Origin: Arthrobacter ruber
Lineage (GTDB): Bacteria; Actinomycetota; Actinomycetes; Actinomycetales; Micrococcaceae
Length of the DNA stretch: 64,000 bases
Direction: 5' to 3'
Assembly (NCBI RefSeq): GCF_002954225.1
Contig: NZ_PPTH01000018.1
Span: 558,001-622,000, forward strand
Below, piece after piece: positions 28,420-37,505 of the stretch. The stretch's first letter is position 1. The number at the start of each line of letters is the position of its first letter. The translations under genes were made by a program, and so were the position numbers. The notes below the pieces were generated by a model, which saw only the letters and a list, made by a program, of their open reading frames with translations, did no database searches and was not told where the DNA came from.

Positions 28420-29403
28420 TCAGCGTGCGGGAACCGTCACCACCTCGTACCCGTCCGGATCGACTGCCCCGAACTTCGCGTTGGCGAGCGCCAGGGTGTT
28501 GCCGAACAGCGCCACCGTGGTGGGGACGTCGAAGAGCGGACTGGTGATGACGTCCTCCACCTCGCCGCTGGTGAGGTCCTTCGACAGGTCGATCCTGCTG
28601 ACCTGGTTGATCCTGTTCTGCACCGCATACAGGGTGTCCCCCTTGGCAAGGATGCCGTCGACGTTGGGCAGCGCGCCCGTGGCGATGTCCGCGCTCCGGC
28701 CCGTCGTGGGGTCCACGGTGTAGAGGGCCTGGTTGGCCGAGTGGGCCACGATCAGCGTCCTGCCGCGATCCACCGAGGTGATGCCGTTGAGGTTGAATCC
28801 CGGCGTCACCGCTGCTGCAGGTCCCGACAGGGCGATCGTGGTCGGTGCGCCGAGCACTCCCTTCCGCCCCACCGGGATGAAGTAGAGCTCCGCGCTGCGT
28901 GAGTTGGTGAAGTAGGCGCCGTCCGGGGTGAGCGTGACGTCGTTGATGAAGGCGTCCCCGGTGGCCAGTCGGAAGTCCGCCACCTCGGCGCCGGTGCGGG
29001 TGTCGTAGACGTACGCGTGGCCCGTCGCTCCGCCCGAGACGAAGAGGAGGTCGTTGCGGATGTCGGCCTTGAGGCCGACGGCGGCCCTGCCCTCGGGTGC
29101 GTCGATGAACAGGGCTGCGGTGCCCTTCCGGATGTCACCGCGGAAGATGTCACCGCGGCCGAGATCGCCGGCGTAGAACGTGGAGCCCCTCCCCTCGGCG
29201 ACGCCCTCGGCCGACGAGGCGCCCGGAAGCGGGATGCTGGTGCCCTGGTGCCGCGAGGCGGACACCGGGGTCTGGGGCGACGGCGGTGCGGCGACCGCGC
29301 CGGCCGCCGGCAGCAGGAGGGCGCCCGCGGCGACGACGGCGACGACTGCGCGGGTCCGGGTAGGGGTACGGGATGATCGGCGGGTGTGCTGGATGGGATT
29401 CAC
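28420..29403 (-). CDS. secreted SMP-30/NHL-type beta-propeller protein
   Basis: 327 residues. A signal peptide (about 1-38: basic start, hydrophobic core AVVAVVAAGALLLPAAG, cleavage after VAA) precedes repeated short blades with GxxxTFYAGDL, ADIRNDLLFVSGG, TPDGAYFTNSRSAELYF, GRTLIVAHSANQALYTVD and LANAKFGAVDPDGYEV. The pattern fits SMP-30/gluconolactonase-like six-bladed propellers. Metal ligands cannot be assigned with confidence, so the enzymatic activity is open. GTG start with GAGGAG four bases upstream. It stands alone, convergent with tRNA-Pro. Confidence 0.78.
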   Translation of the reverse strand: MNPIQHTRRSSRTPTRTRAVVAVVAAGALLLPAAGAVAAPPSPQTPVSASRHQGTSIPLPGASSAEGVAEGRGSTFYAGDLGRGDIFRGDIRKGTAALFIDAPEGRAAVGLKADIRNDLLFVSGGATGHAYVYDTRTGAEVADFRLATGDAFINDVTLTPDGAYFTNSRSAELYFIPVGRKGVLGAPTTIALSGPAAAVTPGFNLNGITSVDRGRTLIVAHSANQALYTVDPTTGRSADIATGALPNVDGILAKGDTLYAVQNRINQVSRIDLSKDLTSGEVEDVITSPLFDVPTTVALFGNTLALANAKFGAVDPDGYEVVTVPAR

Positions 29404-29731
29404 TGTGCTCCTCGAAGGTTCGACGCCGGTCGTCGCCCTGAGGGTCCGCACGGCGCAGTGTCGGATCAAGCTGTGTCGGATCGAGCTGGGCCGGGAGACG
29501 TGATCATCGTGAACGTCGGCCGCCTCCGGCCCGGCACCGGTTGGAGCCGGGCCGAAACGATAACGATCCGTCCGCGGTCATCGTCCCCCGGACCACCGCA
29601 GCGGCCTGTCGCCCGCCGTCGTTCGTGGTTCCTGCCGCACGGAGAGGTGTGGAGCGCGTGACGGCGCACGAACGGCCGCCGCGCCGGATGAACCGGGAAC
29701 GACGGCGAGCGCCGAGGCAGCCGAGGACGCG
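29404..29731. other. gene-free interval upstream of the SMP-30-like gene
   Basis: No open frame here shows gene-like features. The stretch must contain the promoter of the minus-strand secreted protein gene and the 3' end of the purD-purC transcript. A hairpin (29527-29535 with 29546-29554) could end that transcript. Confidence 0.6.
29527..29554 (-). terminator. possible terminator downstream of purC
   Basis: CGGCCCGGC pairs with GCCGGGCCG around a 10-base loop, about 180 bases after the purC stop on the minus strand. Confidence 0.4.
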
Positions 29732-30631
29732 TCAGGCGAAGGTGCGGCCGGTCAGCCGCTCGTACGCCTCGATGTAGCGGGCGCGCGTGCGCTCGACGAC
29801 GTCGTCGGGCAGCGCCGGCGGCTCCGACCGCCGGTCCCAGCCCGCGGCGTCGGAGGTGAGCCAGTCGCGCACGAACTGCTTGTCGAACGAGGGCTGTGCC
29901 TGCCCGGGCGCGTAGAGCGCGGCGTCCCAGAAGCGCGAGGAGTCCGGCGTCAGGACCTCGTCGCCCAGCGTGATCCGGCCCGTCGCGGGGTCGAGGCCGA
30001 ACTCCACCTTGGTGTCCGCGAGGATGATCCCGCGCTCCCGGGCGATGGCCTCGGCACGCGCGTAGATGTCCAGGGTGAGCGCGCGGAGCTGGGCCGCGGC
30101 GTCGTCGCCCACGGTCATGACGACGGCGTCGTAGGTGATGTTCTCGTCGTGCTCGCCCACCTCCGCCTTGGCCGAGGGCGTGAAGAGCGCGGGCTCCAGG
30201 CGGGATCCGTCCACGAGCCCCTCGGGCAGCGGCAGCGAGCAGACCGTCCGGGACGCCCGGTACTCGAGCAGCCCGCTGCCGGTGAGGTAGCCGCGGGCGA
30301 TGCACTCGATCGGGTACATGACGAGGTTCCGGCAGATCATCGCCCGCCCCTCCACCTCGGCGGGTACGCCGCCCGCCACATCGGAGGCGATGACGTGGTT
30401 CGGGATGCCGGACAGACGCTCGAACCACCACAGGCTGAGCTGCGTCAGCACGCGCCCCTTGTCGGGGATGGCGGTGGCCAGGACGTGGTCGTAGGCGCTG
30501 ATGCGGTCGCTGGCGACCACGAGCACGACGTCGTCGGACCCGTCCTCCCGCTCGTACAGGTCACGGACCTTGCCCGAGTAGACGTGCCGCCAGCCCGGCA
30601 GCTCCGGGTGCGCCGGCGCGAAGCCGCTCAT
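29732..30631 (-). CDS. purC: SAICAR synthetase (phosphoribosylaminoimidazole-succinocarboxamide synthase)
   Basis: Purine biosynthesis step 8: CAIR + aspartate + ATP gives SAICAR. 299 residues, normal for the actinobacterial/yeast-type enzyme. Motifs: VYSGKVRDLYE (ATP-binding loop), VASDRISAYDHVL, NLVMYPIECIARGYLTGSG, ILADTKVEFGLD and LTPDSSRFWDAALY. The ATG at 30631 overlaps the purD stop by four bases (ATGA), so the pair is translationally coupled, with purD first. Confidence 0.97.
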   Translation of the reverse strand: MSGFAPAHPELPGWRHVYSGKVRDLYEREDGSDDVVLVVASDRISAYDHVLATAIPDKGRVLTQLSLWWFERLSGIPNHVIASDVAGGVPAEVEGRAMICRNLVMYPIECIARGYLTGSGLLEYRASRTVCSLPLPEGLVDGSRLEPALFTPSAKAEVGEHDENITYDAVVMTVGDDAAAQLRALTLDIYARAEAIARERGIILADTKVEFGLDPATGRITLGDEVLTPDSSRFWDAALYAPGQAQPSFDKQFVRDWLTSDAAGWDRRSEPPALPDDVVERTRARYIEAYERLTGRTFA

Positions 30632-31917
30632 ACCGACGCCGCCGGACCGGTGACGGCGACCTCGGCGCGGGAGGCCCGGAGGGCGATGTCCGAGCGGGAC
30701 TGCCCGCCCTCGAGCTCGATCAGGGACAGGCCCTCGTAGGCCGTGGACCGCGCGTCCCCGAGGGAGTCCCCGAGGCCGACCACGGCGAGGACCCGCCCGC
30801 CGGAGCTGACCACCTTGCCGTCCCGCAGCGCAGTACCGGCATGCAGTACGTGCGCGCCGTCCACCCTCGCGGCCTTCTTCAGGCCCCGGACGCGTCGTCC
30901 GGTCGCGGGGGCATCGGGATAGTTCTCGGACGCGAGGACGACGGCGACGGCCGCCTGCGGCGACCACACGAGCGGGTCGATCTGGTCGAGGGTGCCCTTG
31001 GCGGCCGCGAGCAGCACGCCTCCGAGCGGCGTCACCAGCCGGGCGAGGACGGCCTGGGTCTCGGGGTCGCCGAACCGTGCGTTGAACTCGATGACGCGCA
31101 TCCCGCGCGAGGTGAGGGCGAGCCCCACGTAGAGGACCCCGGCGAAGGGTGTCCCGCGGTGGGCCATCTCGTCGACGACGGGCTGTGCCACGCGGGTGAG
31201 GACCTCCTCGACGAGCGTCGCCGGTACCCATTCCAGCGGCGAGTAGGCGCCCATGCCGCCGGTGTTCGGCCCCTGGTCGCCGTCGTGGATGCGCTTGAAG
31301 TCCTGGGCAGGTGCGAGCGGCACCACGGTGTGCCCGTCGGAGAGGACGAACAGCGAGACCTCGGGGCCGTCGAGGAATTCCTCGATCACCACGGTGCCGC
31401 CGGCCTCGAAGCACGCGGAGGCGTGGGCACGGGCGGCGTCGAGGTCGTCGGTGACCACCACCCCCTTGCCCGCGGCGAGCCCGTCGTCCTTCACCACGTA
31501 GGGGGCGCCGAAGGTGCACAGCGCCTCGTTCGCCTCCTCATCGGTGGCGGCGACGCGTGCCATCGCGGTGGGCACGCCGGCGGCCGCCATGACCTGCTTG
31601 GCGAAGGCCTTCGACGCCTCGAGCTGGGCGGCGGCCTTCGTGGGGCCGAAGACGGGGATGCCGGCGTCGAGCAGCGCATCGGCGACGCCGGCCGCGAGCG
31701 GGGCCTCGGGGCCGACGACCACGAGATCGGAGCCGAGTGTGCGGGCGAGGTCGGTGACGACGGCGGGATCGTTGGCGTCGACGTCGTGCACGGGGACGTC
31801 CTCGGCGATGCCCGCGTTGCCGGGAGCGGCGTGCACCTCCCGGACGAAGGGGTCGGCCAGCAGGGCCCGGACGATGGCGTGTTCGCGGCCCCCGGGGCCC
31901 AGCACAAGAACCTTCAC
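30628..31917 (-). CDS. purD: phosphoribosylamine-glycine ligase
   Basis: Purine step 2: phosphoribosylamine + glycine + ATP gives GAR. 429 residues, standard length. ATP-grasp fold; opening VLVLGPGGREHAIVRALL, then YVVKDDGLAAGKGVVV, NTGGMGAYSP and VIEFNARFGDPETQAVL. The GTG at 31917 is the family-consistent start. It has no ribosome site; TACGCT eight bases upstream of the GTG may make this transcript leaderless. It leads purC by a 4-base overlap and is divergent from a membrane molybdopterin oxidoreductase with 157 bp between. Confidence 0.96.
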   Translation of the reverse strand: MKVLVLGPGGREHAIVRALLADPFVREVHAAPGNAGIAEDVPVHDVDANDPAVVTDLARTLGSDLVVVGPEAPLAAGVADALLDAGIPVFGPTKAAAQLEASKAFAKQVMAAAGVPTAMARVAATDEEANEALCTFGAPYVVKDDGLAAGKGVVVTDDLDAARAHASACFEAGGTVVIEEFLDGPEVSLFVLSDGHTVVPLAPAQDFKRIHDGDQGPNTGGMGAYSPLEWVPATLVEEVLTRVAQPVVDEMAHRGTPFAGVLYVGLALTSRGMRVIEFNARFGDPETQAVLARLVTPLGGVLLAAAKGTLDQIDPLVWSPQAAVAVVLASENYPDAPATGRRVRGLKKAARVDGAHVLHAGTALRDGKVVSSGGRVLAVVGLGDSLGDARSTAYEGLSLIELEGGQSRSDIALRASRAEVAVTGPAASV

Positions 31918-32074
31918 AGTAGGACAGCGTACTGGAGGGGGCGGTGCCGACCCAGATTCCTGCGTCCGTTCGATGTCACATGAAGGACCCGTCGGCGCCG
32001 CAGGAACACCCGGCCGGCATCCGGTCCTGGCGCCCGCTACCCATACCCCCTCCGTGCCTCTCCGAATACTTGCC

Positions 32075-33646
32075 ATGAGCAACTCCACCCAGCCCCGCCG
32101 CGGTACGTCCCTCCTCGCCGCCCTGGCCGGGATCGTCGCGGCCGGCGTGGTGCTCGGGATCGCCGAACTCGCCGGTGCCTTCTTCCGCGCCAGTGCCACC
32201 CCGGTGGTCGCGATGGGCTCCACCTTCATCGACTTCACCCCGCCGTGGATGAAGGATTTCGCGATCGACACGTTCGGCACCAACGACAAGCTGGCCCTGC
32301 TGGTCGGCATGGCCGTCACCATCGCGCTCCTGGCCGCCGTCCTCGGCGTCGTGGCCTTCCGGAGGTGGGTCCTCGGCGCGGCCGGCGTCCTGCTCATGGG
32401 TGCCATCATCCTGGCCTGCGTCCTGACCCGCGCCGGTGCCTCCGTGGCGGATGCGCTGCCGACCGTCGCCGGCACCGCTGCGGGCCTGTTCGCACTCCGC
32501 TGGCTCACCAGGCGCCTGCGGTCCGCCGTCGCCGATCCCGGCGCCGAGCCGGCACTCGTCGAGAGCCGGCCGCACACCCCCTCGCGTCGCGGGTTCTTCG
32601 CGGCCGCGGGCGTGACCGCCGTCGTCGCCGCGGCGGCCGCGGGTGGCGGGCGCCTCCTCGCCGGTGCCCGTAACAACGTGGCCGCGGTGCGCAGCGGCCT
32701 GCAGTTCCCCGCTCCGGCCAGCCCTGCGCCGGCCCTTCCTGCCGGCGTGCAGTCCCCCGTCGCGGGCGTGACACCCTTCGTCACCCCGAACGCGGACTTC
32801 TACCGCATCGACACCGCGCTCAGCGTCCCGCAGCTCAGCACCGAGGACTGGGTCCTGCGCGTGCACGGCATGGTGGAGGAGGAGTTCGAGCTCTCGTACC
32901 AGGACCTCCTCGACGCGGACCTGATCGAACGCCATGTCACCCTCACGTGCGTCTCCAACCCGGTGGGCGGGGACCTCGCCGGCAACGCGAAGTGGCTCGG
33001 CTATCCGCTGCGCGAGGTCCTCGCCCGGGCCAGGCCCCTCGACGGGGCGGACATGGTGCTGTCCACGAGCTCGGACGGCTTCAGCGCCTCCACCCCCCTG
33101 CCCGTGCTGCAGGACGACCGCGACGCCATCCTCGCCATCGCCATGAACGGGGAACCGCTGCCCGTGGAACACGGGTTCCCCGTCCGCATGGTGGTGCCCG
33201 GGCTCTACGGCTACGTGTCCGCCACCAAGTGGGTGGTGGACCTCGAGGTGACCCGCTTCGCGGATCGGACGGCGTACTGGACGGACCGCGGCTGGGCCGA
33301 GCAGGGCCCCATCAAGACGATGGCCCGCGTCGAGGTCCCGAAGCCCTTCGCGACGCTCGACGCCGGCACGGTCGGGATCGGCGGCGTCGCCTGGTCCCAG
33401 CAGCGGGGCATCACCGAGGTCGAGGTCTCCGTCGACGGCGGTGACTGGGAGTCCGTCACGCTCGCCGCCGAGGCGTCCGTGGACACCTGGCGCCAGTGGT
33501 CGCACCAGCTGACCCTCGAACCCGGACCTCACACCCTCCGCGCGCGGGCGACCGACGGCGTCGACGGCCTGCAGACCGATGAGCGTGCGGATACCGTCCC
33601 GGACGGGGCCTCCGGCTGGCAGACCGTGCAGTTCAGCGTGAAATAG
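32075..33646 (+). CDS. membrane-bound molybdopterin-dependent oxidoreductase (sulfite-oxidase/YedY fold)
   Basis: 523 residues. Four N-terminal TM segments (about 14-37, 71-94, 98-117, 126-145) are followed by a twin-Arg hydrophobic segment SRRGFFAAAGVTAVVA (170-190) acting as a fifth TM. The extracytoplasmic domain holds the molybdopterin-binding fold (about 245-405) with cofactor cysteine Cys292 in LTCVSNPVGGD, then a C-terminal Mo-oxidoreductase dimerisation domain (about 415-523). The substrate is unknown; sulfite, sulfoxide or other oxo-transfer are possible. The twin-Arg motif lies internally, so Tat handling of the last TM is likely. It ends before a good terminator. Confidence 0.87.
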   Translation: MSNSTQPRRGTSLLAALAGIVAAGVVLGIAELAGAFFRASATPVVAMGSTFIDFTPPWMKDFAIDTFGTNDKLALLVGMAVTIALLAAVLGVVAFRRWVLGAAGVLLMGAIILACVLTRAGASVADALPTVAGTAAGLFALRWLTRRLRSAVADPGAEPALVESRPHTPSRRGFFAAAGVTAVVAAAAAGGGRLLAGARNNVAAVRSGLQFPAPASPAPALPAGVQSPVAGVTPFVTPNADFYRIDTALSVPQLSTEDWVLRVHGMVEEEFELSYQDLLDADLIERHVTLTCVSNPVGGDLAGNAKWLGYPLREVLARARPLDGADMVLSTSSDGFSASTPLPVLQDDRDAILAIAMNGEPLPVEHGFPVRMVVPGLYGYVSATKWVVDLEVTRFADRTAYWTDRGWAEQGPIKTMARVEVPKPFATLDAGTVGIGGVAWSQQRGITEVEVSVDGGDWESVTLAAEASVDTWRQWSHQLTLEPGPHTLRARATDGVDGLQTDERADTVPDGASGWQTVQFSVK

Positions 33647-33685
33647 CGCGTCCCGAGCCGGGAGTGACGACGCTCCCCCAGGTCT

Positions 33686-33720
33686 GCGCCCACCGGATGT
33701 CCGTTCCCTCCGGTGGGCGC
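33686..33720 (+). terminator. terminator after the molybdopterin oxidoreductase gene
   Basis: Perfect 12-base arms (33686-33697 and 33709-33720) with an 11-base loop, 40 bases after the stop codon. Confidence 0.65.
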
Positions 33721-33813
33721 AGTTGCGCCGGCTCACCGCCCGGGCGGGACGGTCCCTCCGGCGAGGGGCCGGCCGGACCCGTGCTGCGCCCGAAGGCGGC
33801 ACCCCGAGTAGGG

Positions 33814-33819
33814 AATACT
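33814..33819 (+). promoter_or_regulatory. possible leaderless -10 for the asparaginase gene
   Basis: AATACT followed by six bases and the ATG at 33826; no ribosome site is present. The first base departs from TANNNT, so confidence is moderate. Confidence 0.45.
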
Positions 33820-33825
33820 GGACGC

Positions 33826-34830
33826 ATGCCCTCCACCTTCACTACGGCCGACGCCGTGGACTTCGCGGTCCTGGAACGCAACGGCTTCATCGAGTCCCGC
33901 CACGTGGGTGCCGCCGTCGTGCTCGCCGCCGACGGCTCCGTCGTGACCGAACTCGGCGACATCACCAGCCCGGTCTTCCCGCGCTCCACCCTCAAGCCGT
34001 TCCAGGCGCTCGCCAGCATGAAGGCCGGCGTGCCCCTGCGCGGCCCCCAGGTGGCTCTGGCCGCCGCCAGCCACGTGGCCGGCATCGAGCACATGGACGT
34101 GGTGCGCACGATGCTCGACGCCGCCGGCGTCACCGAGGAGCACCTCCAGTGCCCCGAGGACTGGCCGCAGGACGAGGAGGCCCGCAACGGGCTCGTGCGC
34201 AGCGGAAAGGGCAAGCAGCGCATCGCGTTCAACTGCTCGGGCAAGCACGCCGCCTTCCTGTGGGCCTGCACGGAGAACGGCTGGGACACCGCCACGTACC
34301 TCGAGCCCACGCATCCGTTGCAGCGCTCGGTGGCATCGGTCATCGAGGAGTACACGGAGGAATCGGTGGCGGCCTGGGGCGTGGACGGCTGCGGCGCCCC
34401 CGTGGCCGCCGTCTCGCTGACAGGCCTCGCGCGCGGCATCGGCAGGATCGCCAAGGCGCCGTCGGACAAGCACGCCGACGCCCGCGCCGCGACGATCGCC
34501 ACCGCGATGCTCGACTACCCGTGGGCGGTGCACGGCAACGGCATGGAGAACTCGGTGGTCATGGAGGACCTCGGGATCCTCGCCAAGAGCGGCGCGGAGG
34601 GTGTCCTCGTCCTGGGCGCGCCCACCGGGGCATCCCTGGCCCTGAAGGTCCTGGACGGCAATTCCCGGGCGGCGACCCTCGTGGGCCTGACCCTCTTCGC
34701 AGCCTCCGGCGCGATCGACGCGGAGAAGGTGAGCGCGGTCCTCGAGAAGGTCGTCCCACCGATCCTCGGCGGCGGACGTCCCGTCGGCAGCCTGCGGCTC
34801 GCCGCGCCCGTCATGGCGCTGCTCGACTAG
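33826..34830 (+). CDS. asparaginase, Rhizobium etli-type (asparaginase II family)
   Basis: 334 residues. Hydrolyses asparagine to aspartate and ammonia in characterised relatives. Family features: LERNGFIESRHVGAAVVLAADG, FPRSTLKPFQALASMKAG (Ser and Lys proposed for catalysis), AAASHVAGIEHM, AFNCSGKHAAFLWAC with the conserved Cys-Ser-Gly-Lys-His block, and VDGCGAPVAAVSLT. No signal peptide, so cytoplasmic. It is 13 bp upstream of an SCP_3 gene and heads a unit with DUF2079. The family was long annotated as thermolabile asparaginase; exact amide specificity is not readable. Confidence 0.9.
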   Translation: MPSTFTTADAVDFAVLERNGFIESRHVGAAVVLAADGSVVTELGDITSPVFPRSTLKPFQALASMKAGVPLRGPQVALAAASHVAGIEHMDVVRTMLDAAGVTEEHLQCPEDWPQDEEARNGLVRSGKGKQRIAFNCSGKHAAFLWACTENGWDTATYLEPTHPLQRSVASVIEEYTEESVAAWGVDGCGAPVAAVSLTGLARGIGRIAKAPSDKHADARAATIATAMLDYPWAVHGNGMENSVVMEDLGILAKSGAEGVLVLGAPTGASLALKVLDGNSRAATLVGLTLFAASGAIDAEKVSAVLEKVVPPILGGGRPVGSLRLAAPVMALLD

Positions 34831-34843
34831 GACCGGCGGCACC

Positions 34844-35209
34844 ATGGCACGACGACGCATCACCCCCGAGGACGGGCACCGGGCACTGCATCGGGTGGCC
34901 GACGGCTCGGCCGTCCGCGCGGACCTCGCGACCGCCGTCCGCTTCACCCTCGAGGAGCTCGCCGAGCTGGCCCCCGGCAACAGCGTGGAGGTGCGGGTGC
35001 CGCCCTTCGGCGTGACCCAGTGCGTCGAGGGCCCGCGCCACACGCGAGGTACTCCCCCGAACGTCGTCGAGACGGATGCCGCCACCTGGCTCGCCCTGAT
35101 CGCGGGCACGACGGACTGGCCCGCGGCGGTCGCGGCGGGCAGGGTCGCGGCGTCGGGCCAGCGCGCGGACCTCAGCGCCTGGCTCCCCCTGTTCGGGCGT
35201 ACCGCGTGA
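34844..35209 (+). CDS. sterol-carrier-like protein (SCP_3 family)
   Basis: 121 residues. Small actinobacterial protein resembling the SCP2 fold: RADLATAVRFTLEELAELAP, VEVRVPPFGVTQCVEGPRHTRGTPPNVVETDAATWLAL and AAGRVAASGQRADLSAWLPLF, the last two being typical SCP elements. It likely binds a lipid-like ligand, but no partner is known. Short 13 bp gap from the asparaginase gene and a GTGA overlap with the DUF2079 gene indicate one transcript. This small gene is often found near purine genes in actinobacteria. Confidence 0.83.
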   Translation: MARRRITPEDGHRALHRVADGSAVRADLATAVRFTLEELAELAPGNSVEVRVPPFGVTQCVEGPRHTRGTPPNVVETDAATWLALIAGTTDWPAAVAAGRVAASGQRADLSAWLPLFGRTA

Positions 35210-36774
35210 CCACCGACCGGTCCCTGGGCTCGAGACGAACGGGCGGCCCCGGAACGGGATCGACCGCGGCACCGACGGCAGTACCCGCGCCGCCACCGAC
35301 GGAAGCACCGGCCCCGCGCCCGACCGCGCCACCGACGACCGAGCCCGCCCACGGGACCGACTCCTCCCGCGGGCAGTCCCTGCCCCGTCGCGCCCTCGCA
35401 GCAGTCCGCCGCCAGCCCGCCGCCGCGTGGCTGACCGGGCTCGCTGCGGCCGCCCTCTACACGGTCTTCTCCGTCACCCAGTGGAACCAGCTCGGCTCGC
35501 CGTCCTGGGACCTCGGGATCTTCACGCAGCTCGCGAAGGCGTATGCCGGTCTCGGCGCCCCGATCGTGCCCATCAAGGGCGAGGGCTTCAACCTGCTCGG
35601 CGACCACTTCCACCCGTTACTGGTGCTGCTCGCGCCCGCCTACGCCATCGCGCCGTCGGGTCTGACCCTGCTGATCGTGCAGAACCTCCTCTTCGGCCTC
35701 TCGGTGGCCGTGGTCACCCGGGCGGGGACGCGGCTGATCGGGACGGTCGCGGGCATCGCCGTCGGGACCGCCTACGCCCTCTCCTGGGGACTGCAGTCGG
35801 CGGTCGCCGCCCAGTTCCACGAGATCGCCTTCGCCGTCCCCCTCCTGGCCCTCAGCCTCGAGGCCGTGCTGCGGCGGCGTGTGGTGCCCGCCGTCGTGTG
35901 GGGCGGGCTGCTCGTCTTCGTCAAGGAGGACCTCGGGCTGACCGTCCTGGCCCTCGGACTGGTGATCGCCTGGCGGCTGCGCACGGTCGTCGGGCTGTGG
36001 TTGGCCGCATGGGGCGCGCTGTGGCTGATCCTCTCGGTCCGCCTGATCCTGCCCGCGCTCAACGCCGCGGGCCAGTACGACTACTCCGACCGGATCGACG
36101 TCGGTGCGATGCTCGGCGACCCCGCGGGCGCCGTCGCCGGCCTCCTCGCCGGCACGGCGAAGTACCAGACGCTGCTGTTGCTGCTGCTCGCCGGCGGCCT
36201 CCTGTTCCTCCGCTCCCCGCTCGGCCTCGTCCTGCTGCCCACCCTCCTGTGGCGGTTCGCCTCGAGCGAGGAGTGGTACTGGGGTCCCGACTGGCACTAC
36301 AGCGCGGTCCTCATGCCCGTGCTCTTCCTCGCCCTGATCGACGGCGTGCAGCACCTCAGGAGGAGCCCCCGCGCCTGGCTCCGCGGCACCGCGCCGGCAG
36401 GTGTCGCCGCCGCCGTCGTCGCGTGCCTCGTGCTGCTGCCGGCCCAGAAGTTCGCCGTCCTCGCCGAACCGGAGACCTACCGGCAGTCCGAGCGCTGGGA
36501 CGCCGCCCACCGCATGATGGACCTCATCCCCGCCGGTGCCACCGTGGAGAGCGGCGTGGTGCTCATGGCCTACCTCGTCCCCGAGGCACGCGTGTACTGG
36601 CTCGGCAACACGAACCCGGCGCCCGAGTACCTGATCGTCGACGCCGACGACTGGAGCTGGGGCGCCACCCGTCCGGTCGACGCCGAGGCCCACGCCGAGC
36701 AGCACTATCCGGGGACCGACTACACGCTCGTGTTCAGCGAGGCGGGCTACCAGCTCGTCGAGCAGCGACGCTGA
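35206..36774 (+). CDS. DUF2079 family polytopic membrane protein
   Basis: 522 residues. The cytoplasmic N-terminus (1-75) is Pro/Ala/Thr-rich, then about ten TM segments follow between 80 and 420 and an extracytoplasmic C-terminal domain (about 425-522). The family motif SPSWDLGIFTQLAKAY and GDHFHPLLVLLAPAYA (His-containing loop) mark DUF2079, which resembles GT-C glycosyltransferases in topology; a lipid-linked sugar transferase is possible but unproven. The GTG start overlaps the SCP_3 stop (GTGA), so it is translationally coupled. Confidence 0.85.
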   Translation: MTTDRSLGSRRTGGPGTGSTAAPTAVPAPPPTEAPAPRPTAPPTTEPAHGTDSSRGQSLPRRALAAVRRQPAAAWLTGLAAAALYTVFSVTQWNQLGSPSWDLGIFTQLAKAYAGLGAPIVPIKGEGFNLLGDHFHPLLVLLAPAYAIAPSGLTLLIVQNLLFGLSVAVVTRAGTRLIGTVAGIAVGTAYALSWGLQSAVAAQFHEIAFAVPLLALSLEAVLRRRVVPAVVWGGLLVFVKEDLGLTVLALGLVIAWRLRTVVGLWLAAWGALWLILSVRLILPALNAAGQYDYSDRIDVGAMLGDPAGAVAGLLAGTAKYQTLLLLLLAGGLLFLRSPLGLVLLPTLLWRFASSEEWYWGPDWHYSAVLMPVLFLALIDGVQHLRRSPRAWLRGTAPAGVAAAVVACLVLLPAQKFAVLAEPETYRQSERWDAAHRMMDLIPAGATVESGVVLMAYLVPEARVYWLGNTNPAPEYLIVDADDWSWGATRPVDAEAHAEQHYPGTDYTLVFSEAGYQLVEQRR

Positions 36775-36781
36775 CGCCCGG

Positions 36782-36787
36782 TAGCCT
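36782..36787 (+). promoter_or_regulatory. leaderless -10 for the small membrane protein gene
   Basis: TAGCCT, six bases, then the ATG at 36794, all within the 19-base gap after the DUF2079 stop. No ribosome site. Confidence 0.6.
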
Positions 36788-36793
36788 TAAACC

Positions 36794-37204
36794 ATGACCT
36801 CCGAGCCGTCCAGCAGCACCCCCGAGCAGCCGAACAGCACCCCCGACACCCGCGGCGCAGTACCGGCGGACGGGCAGCCCACCCCCGCGGACAGGATCGA
36901 GCCCGTCCGTGACGCAGCTCCCCCCGCGTCCGCCTCCCGTGAGGTGACCATCCGCCGGGCGCCGAAGTTCGTCCCCTTCATGCTGCTGGGGGCGCTCGCC
37001 GGCTTCCTCGTGGCGCTCGTGGTCGCCTACACGGGGCCGGAGGATCCCACCCTCACGCGCGAGTCGATCCTCGGTTTCTTCACCGTCGCGTTCGCCCTGC
37101 CCGGCCTTCTGCTCGCCGCCCTGCTGGTGCTCGTCATCGACCGGCGCAGCATCAGGCGCGCCGAGCGCGCCCGCGCCGAGCGGACGTACGACGACGGCGC
37201 CTGA
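36794..37204 (+). CDS. two-TM conserved actinobacterial membrane protein near purF
   Basis: 136 residues. Disordered Ser/Pro/Thr-rich N-terminus (1-52), two TM segments (about 56-77 and 90-113) and a basic/acidic C-terminal helix (RRSIRRAERARAERTYDDGA). A protein of this plan is common next to purF in actinobacteria. Function unknown. It has its own TANNNT-N6-ATG promoter and is followed by a short hairpin, so it may be a single-gene transcript. Confidence 0.75.
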   Translation: MTSEPSSSTPEQPNSTPDTRGAVPADGQPTPADRIEPVRDAAPPASASREVTIRRAPKFVPFMLLGALAGFLVALVVAYTGPEDPTLTRESILGFFTVAFALPGLLLAALLVLVIDRRSIRRAERARAERTYDDGA

Positions 37205-37208
37205 TCAG

Positions 37209-37229
37209 CTCCCGGCCTCCCGCCGGGAG
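37209..37229 (+). terminator. hairpin after the two-TM protein gene
   Basis: CTCCCGGC (37209-37216) pairs with GCCGGGAG (37222-37229) around a 5-base loop, four bases after the stop codon. Confidence 0.55.
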
Positions 37230-37331
37230 ACGCGTCGCCAGGAACGCTAACGGTGTGTCCCCGCCGGGCGATAGTAGGCAGCGGTGTCCGACAGGACAGC
37301 AGACCGTTCGGCCAGGGAAGAGGGACACACC

Positions 37332-37505
37332 ATGAAGGCATTCGCCTGCGGAGACGTCGTGCCGGGCTGCGACGCCCGCTGGGTCTGCAGCACCGATGAC
37401 GAGATCCTCGCCGCCGTTGGCGCACATGCCGCATCCGCCCACGGACTGACCGACATAACGCCCGAACTCGTCGGCGCGGTCCGCGGCAGCATCGTCGCTG
37501 CTTGA
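37332..37505 (+). CDS. DUF1059 small Cys/His protein
   Basis: 57 residues: MKAFACGDVVPGCDARWVCS, a helix STDDEILAAVGAHAASAHGL and ITPELVGAVRGSIVAA. Cys6, Cys13, His32 and His37 are placed like ligands of a small metal or redox site, which is typical of DUF1059. Function unknown. AGGGAAGAGGGA lies upstream of the ATG. Its stop overlaps the TTG start of the EAL-domain gene (TTGA), so the two are translationally coupled; this suggests a partner or regulator of c-di-GMP turnover, which is inference. Confidence 0.8.
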   Translation: MKAFACGDVVPGCDARWVCSTDDEILAAVGAHAASAHGLTDITPELVGAVRGSIVAA

